From NCBI GenBank assembly GCA_003577005.1, contig QEUW01000003.1, forward strand, positions 1 through 59,516: 59,516 nt of DNA, written 5' to 3'. Made by a program: the position numbers and the translations under genes. This document shows positions 27,305 through 34,645 of the stretch, in pieces; positions within the stretch are counted from its first letter, which is position 1, and each line of letters opens with the position of its first letter. This stretch comes from Chloroflexota bacterium. Its GTDB lineage: Bacteria > Chloroflexota > Anaerolineae > Caldilineales > Caldilineaceae. The notes beneath the pieces were generated by a model that was not told where the DNA came from, did no database searches, and saw nothing but the letters and a program-made list of their open reading frames with translations.

Positions 27305-28570
27305 CTATCCTTCTGTTAAGCCAAAGCGCCGGGCGTGGTTGTGCCAGCCGGCAAGGACATCTGCTTCGGGTTGAGATTGGGAAAGGCGCAGCCCCAGCGT
27401 GCTGGCCAGTTCACTCAGTGTCGCCTGGGCAGCCTGGACATGGCCCCCCTTGTTAGCCGTTTTGATAATTGCTTCTGCTAGCGCAAGCAACACCCGGACG
27501 CCACCTGGGCTATCAAGATCGTTCTCCAGTGCCTGGTGGAAAGCGCTCCGCGCCGGCTCCGGGTCAAGCGCAGCCTGGTTGCCTCCTTGCATCATCATAG
27601 CGGTTCGTAGCACATCGGCCTCTGCGGCGGCCTGGTGGAGTTCATCGGAGTTGTAACTCCACGCGCTACGGTAGTGATAGCCAGCCAGATAGAGCCGAAG
27701 CGCATCGGGCGAAACCTGTTCGAGCAGATCGCGCACCATCACCAGGTTCCCCAACGACTTGCTCATCTTTTCATCCTCATGCTCGACCATGGCCGTGTGG
27801 AACCAAAAACGCACAAAAGGGCGGCCAGTCAGCGGCTCGACCTGGGCAATCTCGCTTTCATGGTGGGGAAAGACCAGGTCGCTGCCACCGGCATGGATGT
27901 CAATGGTTTCACCCAGATGGCTGACCGCCATGGCCGAGCACTCGATGTGCCAGCCCGGACGCCCAGGCCCCCACGGGCTAGGCCAGGTCGGTTCCCCCGG
28001 CTCCCGCGCCTGCCATAACACAAAATCTAGCGGGTTGCGTTTGTTGGGGTCGTCGGGCCGATTGCCACGCTCATTGGCGACGGCCAGCATCTCCTCTGGC
28101 GGGATGCCACTGAGCTGTCCGTACGCAGGCCAGGTGGAAAGGTCGAAATAGACGCTGCCGCCGGCTTCATAGGCGAAGCCGCGCTGCACCAGCGCTTCCA
28201 CCATGCCAATCATTTGGTCAATCGTCTCAGTGGCGCGCGGGTAACGGTCCGGCGGCCGCACGTTGAGCGCAGCCATATCTTCGATAAAGTGAGTCGTCCA
28301 GCGGTTACCAAGGGTGCGCCAATCTTCGCCAATTTCGGCCGCCTTGCGCAAGATGTCATCGTCGATATCGGTAACGTTCTGGACATAGACGACAGCCTGG
28401 CCTTGATCCTCCAGGTAACGGATCAGGTTATCCACCACCACATAGGTAAACGCATGACCCAGATGGGTGGTGTCATAGGGGGTAATTCCACACGTATAGA
28501 TCGTGAGCCGGTCTTGCGTGCCGGTGAGCGGCTCCACCTGCCGGGTGCTGCTGTTGTAGAGTTTCATCAT
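27305..28570 (-). CDS. Cysteine--tRNA ligase-like enzyme with MshC-type signature
   Basis: 421 residues. The start is the ATG overlapping the stop of the upstream PRC-barrel gene (TAATG), so translation is coupled. It is a class I ligase with zinc-site residues (C in YTCGIT, C in WHIECSAM, H and E in VFPHHE) and KMSKSLGN. However, the HIGH region reads GITPYDTTHLGHA, the form I know from MshC (cysteine:glucosaminyl-inositol ligase) rather than GPTVYDxxHIGNAR of CysS. The length is also near MshC and below the 460 typical of CysS. It may be the organism's CysS, a second ligase, or a thiol-biosynthesis enzyme. Confidence 0.8.
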   Translation of the reverse strand: MMKLYNSSTRQVEPLTGTQDRLTIYTCGITPYDTTHLGHAFTYVVVDNLIRYLEDQGQAVVYVQNVTDIDDDILRKAAEIGEDWRTLGNRWTTHFIEDMAALNVRPPDRYPRATETIDQMIGMVEALVQRGFAYEAGGSVYFDLSTWPAYGQLSGIPPEEMLAVANERGNRPDDPNKRNPLDFVLWQAREPGEPTWPSPWGPGRPGWHIECSAMAVSHLGETIDIHAGGSDLVFPHHESEIAQVEPLTGRPFVRFWFHTAMVEHEDEKMSKSLGNLVMVRDLLEQVSPDALRLYLAGYHYRSAWSYNSDELHQAAAEADVLRTAMMMQGGNQAALDPEPARSAFHQALENDLDSPGGVRVLLALAEAIIKTANKGGHVQAAQATLSELASTLGLRLSQSQPEADVLAGWHNHARRFGLTEG

Positions 28571-29334
28571 TACCAGTAGGTAGGATACCCGTAATGCCGG
28601 TGCAGGTCTCGCTCGTAAGTACGTTCGAGCGGGCCACCCGGGTCGTATTCGGGGCTGTTTTCCACCCTCGCTTTGGGAACCTCCACATAGATACGTCCAT
28701 CGTGCCAGTCGACACTGTTGACCCAGCCAGGAGAGATCAGCACCTTCTTGCCCGGCAGCCAGTTGCCGGTATCGATCAGCAGATAGCGGATCACCCAATC
28801 CTGGTCATCGACAAAGAAATCATCGATATGGCCGATGTCGCCGTCGGTCGCCTCGATCGAGTATCCTTGTGTATCGCGCATGCTGTGGATGTAGGACTCT
28901 TCGGCATTCTGCAACCCTTCCACCACCTCTTCGGGCAGGCCCGGGTCACGCGCCCCTCTTGGAGCCACCGCAGGCGCCACCCCGGCTGTCGGAGCGACCA
29001 TAGGTGTCATCCAGTAGCCGGGCCAGCCATAGTAGCCGGTTAACTCGGTTTCGTGGCGACGGGTAACAGGTTGGGCCAGGTCGATGTCGGGGCTCTCCTT
29101 TACCTGGGCTTTGGTCAGGTCTACAGGCAGCACCTCATTTTCCCACAGCGGCGCACCCAGCGCCGGGGTGGCAATGAGCACACGGCGACCAAACAACCAG
29201 GCGCCAATATCGGCCACCAGATAGCGCACCTTCCAATCTTCCCGGTCAAAATAGAAGTCGTGGATGCTCCCCAACTCCTCGTTATCTTTGGTATACAGAC
29301 TAAAGCCAAAGAGCGAACTAGCCTTGCGTAGCAT
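28570..29334 (-). CDS. Tandem PRC-barrel domain protein
   Basis: 254 residues, ATG after AAAGGAAAG. Two PRC-barrel repeats: residues 1-85 (FGFSLYTKDNEELGSIHDFYFD, WKVRYLVADIG) and about 145-230 (YSIEATDGDIGHIDDFFVDD, WVIRYLLIDTG). A Tyr/Trp-rich linker joins them and a YERDLHRHYGYPTYW tail repeats part of that linker. Soluble. Its TAA stop overlaps the ATG of the cysteine ligase gene, an unusual partner for this family. Confidence 0.9.
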   Translation of the reverse strand: MLRKASSLFGFSLYTKDNEELGSIHDFYFDREDWKVRYLVADIGAWLFGRRVLIATPALGAPLWENEVLPVDLTKAQVKESPDIDLAQPVTRRHETELTGYYGWPGYWMTPMVAPTAGVAPAVAPRGARDPGLPEEVVEGLQNAEESYIHSMRDTQGYSIEATDGDIGHIDDFFVDDQDWVIRYLLIDTGNWLPGKKVLISPGWVNSVDWHDGRIYVEVPKARVENSPEYDPGGPLERTYERDLHRHYGYPTYW

Positions 29335-29506
29335 CGGTCTTTCCTTTCGTGAACGATATTACCCGGGGCATTGCCAACACAACGGCGCCCGAGGTAATTA
29401 GCAAGTGCATGGCTAGATGGCTATGCGTTTTGATCGTGGCACAGCGAGTACACGCTCGCAATGGATGAGGAGCTAGCGGGAAGACACAGGGGCGGATAGG
29501 TCCGTC

Positions 29507-29713
29507 TCAAAAACGGAAGTCGAACCAGTTGGTGCCAAAGAGGATCGAGCAGGCAAAACCGATAAAGAGGATGAAAAAGATCACACCGCAACCGGCGCCC
29601 AAACAGCCGCGCCCAAAGCCAAAATTGCGCTGTAACCAGCTATAGACTCGTTCAAGAACAAAGAGCTTTAAGATCCCGGAGAGACAGCCAGGACGCTGAT
29701 TGAGTTGTTCCAC
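29507..29713 (-). CDS. Small Cys/Phe-rich membrane protein
   Basis: 68 residues from a GTG at 29713, with AGGAG 6 bases upstream. This start is preferred because the longer frame to 29794 runs through a repeat hairpin. Amphipathic N-terminal half (GILKLFVLERVYSWLQRNFGF), then GRGCLGAGCG and one hydrophobic helix (VIFFILFIGFACSILFG) ending TNWFDFRF. Not a family I recognise. Possibly a small membrane stress peptide. Confidence 0.55.
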   Translation of the reverse strand: MEQLNQRPGCLSGILKLFVLERVYSWLQRNFGFGRGCLGAGCGVIFFILFIGFACSILFGTNWFDFRF

Positions 29714-29728
29714 AGTGTGCTCCTGAAC

Positions 29729-29801
29729 ATGCGGAATGGGGAGTGCAGTCTGCGCCGCGCGATGCAGACTCATTCCGCATTCCACACTCCCCATTCCGCA
29801 A
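29729..29801. repeat. Heptamer-repeat hairpin, unit GGAATGN
   Basis: The left arm has the 7-bp units GGAATGG and GGAGTGC followed by AGTCTGC. The right arm reads, on the minus strand, GGAATGG, GGAGTGT, GGAATGC, GGAATGA, then GTCTGC. The arms pair around GCCGCGCGAT. It sits directly upstream of the small membrane protein start. Confidence 0.65.
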
Positions 29802-29815
29802 TTACAATGGCCTTA

Positions 29816-29947
29816 GAAGCTGTTTGAAAAGGTGGGCGCTACCCTGGTGCGTGTACCTACAAGGTGCGTTGCGCCTTTGAAGCATCTGGCGGCCCAGGTG
29901 CATCGCACTCTTCGAGTGCAACGCACCGACCCTTTTCAAACAGCTTC
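29816..29947. mobile_element. Short non-coding TIR element (MITE-like), family 2
   Basis: 132 bp bounded by GAAGCTGTTTGAAAAGG and its near-perfect inverted copy CCCTTTTCAAACAGCTTC, with TTA on both sides (29813-29815 and 29948-29950) as target duplication. The interior contains GGTGCATCGCACTC and GAGTGCAACGCACC, a REP-like hairpin. The 3-bp TNA-type duplication is known for some IS5-group transposons. No coding capacity. Confidence 0.8.
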
Positions 29948-31105
29948 TTAGTAACGCAGGATCGCTGCCACGGCGGCAGCATCGGGCATCTCGGCTGGCT
30001 CTACGGCAAAGACCACGCCGCCGTTCAGATAGGTCTGTACGGCGGCCAGATCGAGCAGGTCACGGACGCCAGGCTGATGTTCTGCGTACAATTCGACCCG
30101 CCCGCTGGAAGGGTCATAACGCCCCCATTGGCGTTGGCCGAGCGGGACAAAGAGCGTATCGATCCGGCCGTGGTGAGCCACTTCGACGATCTGCTTGAGA
30201 TCGGTCGTCGCTTGCCCAGAACTGGAGAGTTCGTGGAACCGGGTCTTGGCCTGCTCGCGCTGGGCGGCAAAAACAGGTTCGACCAATGGCCAGGCTTCCG
30301 CATGGAGTTCCTCCGGACGCAGATCATCGTAATTGCCGGTCAACACTTCATCGAGCAACCAGCGGTACTCATTGGTTTCACGGTAGATGGGCAGTAGATA
30401 ATCCACGCCGGCCAACACGAGCGGCGCACGTTCATTGCGCAAGATCTCGCCCAGGCCGTGGTCGATCTGGTGGAAGTAGCGCAGCAGATCGCTTTTTTCG
30501 TCGTCCTTTCCGACGCCATGACCATGAAAGATGGCCCGTCTCGGCCCGCCGCCGGGGGGGCCGGTGCTTGTGTGAAACTGTAGCTGGCTCTCTGGGTCAT
30601 CAAAACGGAGGGCCTCAGCCAGACTGGTGGGTATATTCTCTAATTCGAGTTCGGAGACGCTGTAGCGCGTCCCTTCGAGTAGACGCACGGCCTTCTGGCT
30701 CAGGGCCAAGATGTAAAAACGGCCGTCGCCCGCGAAGAGTGGCAGCAACGCTTTGACATGCCAATAATCGCCTACGACGACCAGTTCGCGGAAACGCAAT
30801 GGCAGCCGCAGCACATGCGCCTCGTCGGGCGCCAAGAAGAGGGCCAACCCATCGCTCTGGTGGCGCCAAAAGGCCGAATTACCCAACAGAGCATGGGCCG
30901 GCTGGAGCAGGTCACGCACGACGGGTGTCCGCATCCCGCGTTGCTTCAATTGCTCCTCGGCTTCAGTCAACAAATTCCTCAGGCGAATGGGGTCTTGTTC
31001 GGCCTCATTGGGCAGGCGATGCGCCGGCATATACACCGAGACCAGATGGTCGCCCTCAGTGTTCATGAGCGTTTCCAGACGTTCCTTTGTTAACAGATCG
31101 TTCAT
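29948..31105 (-). CDS. baeRF-type (archaeo-eukaryotic release factor-like) protein
   Basis: 385 residues from the ATG at 31105 with AAGGAG upstream; the longer frame to 31426 is rejected. N-terminal VSVYMPAHRLPNEAEQDPIRLRN, followed by the core FRELVVVGDYWHVKALLPLFAGDGRFYILALSQKAVRLL and a C-terminal AHHGRIDTLFVPLGQ segment, matches the bacterial eRF1-like (baeRF) families thought to act in ribosome rescue or stress. The stop codon TAA is the TTA target duplication of the adjoining TIR element. Confidence 0.78.
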   Translation of the reverse strand: MNDLLTKERLETLMNTEGDHLVSVYMPAHRLPNEAEQDPIRLRNLLTEAEEQLKQRGMRTPVVRDLLQPAHALLGNSAFWRHQSDGLALFLAPDEAHVLRLPLRFRELVVVGDYWHVKALLPLFAGDGRFYILALSQKAVRLLEGTRYSVSELELENIPTSLAEALRFDDPESQLQFHTSTGPPGGGPRRAIFHGHGVGKDDEKSDLLRYFHQIDHGLGEILRNERAPLVLAGVDYLLPIYRETNEYRWLLDEVLTGNYDDLRPEELHAEAWPLVEPVFAAQREQAKTRFHELSSSGQATTDLKQIVEVAHHGRIDTLFVPLGQRQWGRYDPSSGRVELYAEHQPGVRDLLDLAAVQTYLNGGVVFAVEPAEMPDAAAVAAILRY

Positions 31106-31384
31106 TCGATGCTCCTTCAACGGGTTGCGGCGCTGCCTTAGGTGGCAGAATAAAATCTCATTACTATCTATAGCATAAGTCTCGGTGTTGTTCTGTAGGC
31201 CATTTACCGCAAGCCGTAGCAGGTCGCAGATTGCTCGGCCCGGCAACGACGAGGGTTGGTTGCTCATCGTGACAAGCCGTGATAAGATGAACAGAGGCGA
31301 TCTCCGATTCAGATCCGACCGATCACATGGCGACCGCAAAACATAGGCTGGGGTGATGCCACCCCACTTTGGAGTTAGGAGAGG

Positions 31385-31873
31385 ATGGTGTTGAACTTCA
31401 TACCCCAGGTGTTCATGATAGCCCACGTGGTAATCGCCATGCTCTTAGCGGCGCTGATCGGCCTCGAACGCGAACTCTCTGACAAACCGGCCGGTCTGCG
31501 GACACACATGTTGGTGGGCGGCGCCGCAGCCTTTATCGTGCTCCTCAGCGACACGTTGATCGACCGCATCACGGTCAGCCCGGAGCTGTTGCGCTCCGAC
31601 CCGATTCGTATTGTCGAGGCGGTAATCACAGGGGTCAGCTTTCTTGGCGCCGGCACCATCTTTCGCCGCAGCGGCGACGACCATATCGAAGGGCTGACAA
31701 CGGCCGCCTCGTTGCTCTTTGTAGCTGTTACCGGTATTTGTGTCGCTGCGGGTCAGATTGGCACTGCTATCGTCTTGACGCTCTTTGCCTTGCTGGTCTT
31801 ACACAGTGGGCGCTGGCTCGAGCGTACGCTGCTGAGCCGCCGGGCCGGTCGCCGCAATCGGCCTCAACCGTGA
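31385..31873 (+). CDS. MgtC/SapB-family membrane protein
   Basis: 162 residues with four hydrophobic helices. Family motifs: AALIGLERELSDKPAGLRTHMLVG (about residues 22-45), GVSFLGAGTIFR and EGLTTAASLLFVAVTGI. MgtC-like proteins influence Mg2+ adaptation and F-ATPase in other bacteria. The start at 31385 has TTAGGAG close by. Convergent with the oligopeptidase gene, with a 15-bp gap. Confidence 0.92.
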   Translation: MVLNFIPQVFMIAHVVIAMLLAALIGLERELSDKPAGLRTHMLVGGAAAFIVLLSDTLIDRITVSPELLRSDPIRIVEAVITGVSFLGAGTIFRRSGDDHIEGLTTAASLLFVAVTGICVAAGQIGTAIVLTLFALLVLHSGRWLERTLLSRRAGRRNRPQP

Positions 31874-31888
31874 GGCCTGGGGGCGCGG

Positions 31889-33976
31889 CTATCCTACCTG
31901 TTGGCGGGCAGAATGCCGGCGCTCCGAGTTCCCCACCACATCGAGCATAAAGGCATACTCAAACGCCATCTCATGCAGGGCATCGTAACGACCCGAGGCG
32001 CCGCTGTGGCCGGCGGCCAGATTGGTCTTCAAGAGCACACGGTTCGGGTTGTTTTTCATCCAGCGCAAGCGTGCGACCCACTTGGCCGGCTCCCAATATT
32101 GCACCCGCGGGTCGTTGAGTCCTGCTGTTACCAACAACTGGGGATAGGATCGGTCGGCTACGTTGTCGTATGGAGAGTACGAACGCATATACGCATAGTA
32201 CTCCGGGTCAGCGGGATCCCCCCACTCCTCATACTCCTGCGCCGTCAAGGGGATCGAGGCGTCGAGCATGGTGCTGAGGACATCGACGAAGGGGACGCCC
32301 GCCACCACGCCGGCAAAGAGATCAGGACGCAGATTGGTCACAGCGCCCATCAACAGCCCGCCAGCACTCCGCCCCAGGATGATGAGCCGCTGGGGTGAGG
32401 TATAGCCGTGCGCGATGAGGTGTTCAGCGCAGGCGATAAAATCGGTAAAGGTATTCTTCTTGTGCAGGAGCTTCCCGGCTTCGTACCAGGCGCGGCCCAG
32501 ATCGCTGCCCCCGCGGATGTGCGCCAGCGCAAAGACAAAGCCCCGCTCAAGCAGGCTGATGCGTCTGGCGTCAAAAAAGGCGTCCCAGGTAGCGCCGTAC
32601 GCTCCGTAGCCGTAGAGCACGGTTGGGTTTTGCCCATCCAGAACCAGCCCCTTGCGATGGACCAGCGAGATGGGGACCTGGGCGCCGTCAGGGGCGGTGG
32701 CCCACAGCCGGTGCGTCTCATACGCCGTAGGGTCGTAGCCGCGGACAATCTGCACTTTGCGCTGGTGGAGTGTCCGGGTCGCCATCTCATAGTCGTAAAC
32801 CGTCTTCGGCGTTACGAGCGACTCGTAACCAAAACGCACCACCGTTGTGGCAAATGTAGGGTTCGGGGCGCGGCCTAAAGCGTAGACCGGTTCAGGTAGT
32901 TGGATGCGATGGCGCTCGCCTGTCGTAAAATCGAGCACGCTGATATGCCGCAGTCCTCCCTCTCGCTCATAGATGACCAGATGCTCGCGAAAGGCGTCCG
33001 TCGCCTGGATTAGCACATCAGTGCGATGGGGAATAAAGTCCTGCCAGTATGGCCGCCCCGGCGTCGCCACCGGCGCCACCATCACCCGAAAGTTGAGCGC
33101 CTCGTCATTGGTTGTAATAAAGAAGCGATCCAGGTGGCGCGTTACACTATATTCGACCCCAGTTCGCCGCGGTTCGACTACTACGGGCAGAGCAGCAGGC
33201 TGGTCGGCAGGCAGAAACCACTCCTCGCTGGTAGTATTGCTCTTGACCTGGATCAAGATCAGGCTGTTGTCTTTACTTTTGCGCAGGTGTACTTCAAAGC
33301 GTATATCCGGTTCGCTCAGGATCAGTTCATCTTGCGCCGGGTCAGCGCCGAGCCGGTGACGGTAGATACGGTAGGGGCGTTTAGCCTCATCCAACACCGT
33401 ATAATAGAGCGTCTGGTTGTCGGCGCCCCACTCCAGGCCATAATAGGTGTTGGGGATGCGTTCTGGCAGCAATTCGCCGGTGGCGAGATCTTTGACAAAG
33501 AGCGTGTACGTTTCATCACCGGCATCGTCAAAGGAATAAGCCAGCAATCGATGATTCGGGCTAGGACAAATGTTGCCAATGGCAGCGTAAGTACTCTCCT
33601 CTGCCAGGCGATTGAGGTCGAGCAAAATCTCCTCCGGCGCGTCTATGCTGCCAGAGCGGCGGCAGTAGATGGGATATTGGCGGCCTGCTTCTGTCCGCTC
33701 ATAGTAGAGGAAATCGTCGATCTGGACTGGAACAGTCTGGTCATCCTCCTGCAGCCGGGCGCGCATTTCCTCATAGAGCTGTGTTTGTAACTCGGTCGTG
33801 TGGCTCATCATCCCCGCGGTGTACTCGTTTTCTGCCTGGAGATAGGCCAGGACACGTGGGTCATCGCGGTTGCGGAGCCAGAAGTACTCATCGAGACGTA
33901 CATCGCCGTGCGTCTCGATCCGGGTTGGCTCTTGGGGGGCGAGTGGCGGCAGGGGCTGACCTGCAATAGCAGTCAT
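31889..33976 (-). CDS. ptrB: Oligopeptidase B (S9A prolyl oligopeptidase family)
   Basis: About 695 residues. The ATG at 33976 (MTAIAGQPLPPL) has GGAG 6 bases upstream, preferred over the ATG four codons earlier. N-terminal RIETHGDVRLDEYFWLRNRDDPRVLAYL is the family start, then a beta-propeller (about residues 70-410) and an alpha/beta hydrolase domain. The triad is visible: Ser in GRSAGGLLMG (about 535), Asp in TAGLNDPRV, His in NLAAGHSGASGR. It cleaves short peptides after basic residues in the cytosol. Confidence 0.93.
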   Translation of the reverse strand: MTAIAGQPLPPLAPQEPTRIETHGDVRLDEYFWLRNRDDPRVLAYLQAENEYTAGMMSHTTELQTQLYEEMRARLQEDDQTVPVQIDDFLYYERTEAGRQYPIYCRRSGSIDAPEEILLDLNRLAEESTYAAIGNICPSPNHRLLAYSFDDAGDETYTLFVKDLATGELLPERIPNTYYGLEWGADNQTLYYTVLDEAKRPYRIYRHRLGADPAQDELILSEPDIRFEVHLRKSKDNSLILIQVKSNTTSEEWFLPADQPAALPVVVEPRRTGVEYSVTRHLDRFFITTNDEALNFRVMVAPVATPGRPYWQDFIPHRTDVLIQATDAFREHLVIYEREGGLRHISVLDFTTGERHRIQLPEPVYALGRAPNPTFATTVVRFGYESLVTPKTVYDYEMATRTLHQRKVQIVRGYDPTAYETHRLWATAPDGAQVPISLVHRKGLVLDGQNPTVLYGYGAYGATWDAFFDARRISLLERGFVFALAHIRGGSDLGRAWYEAGKLLHKKNTFTDFIACAEHLIAHGYTSPQRLIILGRSAGGLLMGAVTNLRPDLFAGVVAGVPFVDVLSTMLDASIPLTAQEYEEWGDPADPEYYAYMRSYSPYDNVADRSYPQLLVTAGLNDPRVQYWEPAKWVARLRWMKNNPNRVLLKTNLAAGHSGASGRYDALHEMAFEYAFMLDVVGNSERRHSARQQVG

Positions 33977-34035
33977 AGCGTTCTCCATCGGAATGAGTCC
34001 TGTCAAATAGATTTTCAAATTTCTCGAAGAGATTA

Positions 34036-34124
34036 GGTTGTGTTGACATTTACTCGACATCCATTTGCCCGACAGATGTGACCGGGCATTGCACCGCTGT
34101 GCGGACTGAATTATCAACAGAACC
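34036..34124. mobile_element. TIR element family 1, first of a tandem pair
   Basis: 89 bp from GGTTGTGTTGACATTT to TTATCAACAGAACC, flanked by TA. It directly abuts the second copy, with a single TA between them. The interior has GGGCATTGCACCGCTGTGC. Confidence 0.65.
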
Positions 34125-34126
34125 TA

Positions 34127-34218
34127 GGTTCTGTTGACATTTCGACTCAGACCAGAGGTGCAACGCACTTTGGCAAGTGCATCGCACCAGCGTAAGTTCG
34201 CCAAATGTCAAAAGAACC
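34127..34218. mobile_element. TIR element family 1, second of a tandem pair
   Basis: 92 bp from GGTTCTGTTGACATTT to AAATGTCAAAAGAACC, flanked by TA. The interior is the palindrome GGTGCAACGCACTT...AAGTGCATCGCACC, the same REP-like unit found in family 2. Shares its left TA with the preceding copy. Confidence 0.75.
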
Positions 34219-34220
34219 TA

Positions 34221-34352
34221 GTACGACAACGAGACTTTAACGATTATCGCCGCCAAGACCTCCGGGAGGTGACCAGAATCAGCTTCGTCATTCGGATTGT
34301 TTGTGGTCACCTCCCGGAGGTCAAGTTGGGGCTCGAAGTCTCGTTGCCGTGC
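34221..34352. repeat. Nested palindromes: CGAGACTT element with inner GACCTCCGGGAGG element
   Basis: Outer arms ACAACGAGACTT (34225-) and AAGTCTCGTTG (to about 34346) match the element at 11585. Inside, 34256-34322 holds a second palindrome AGACCTCCGGGAGGTGACC / GGTCACCTCCCGGAGGTC. That one occurs alone at 55114-55182, which suggests insertion of one element into the other. The region lies upstream of the ABC substrate-binding protein gene. Confidence 0.65.
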
Positions 34353-34645
34353 TAGACCCCGGTAGTATACCATAGCCGATCAATCATAGAGTGCTCTTGG
34401 GTGCAAGCACGAGTTGCCAGCAGGTCTGGCTGCCGGGGGATCTCAGCAGCCGGTGTGTTGTTTTCGTGCCTGCAACGGCGATCATGTATAATCAGACCGT
34501 AACACAACATTGTGATCGAGATTTCCCACTAAGATACAGCAAATCAACGATTCGGGTTACTATCCGGCCTGACCGAGACTCTGCTTGTACTTCAGGTTTC
34601 CGTTCCCATTTTTTCACCATGTGTTCCACCAGAGGAGACACAGCT

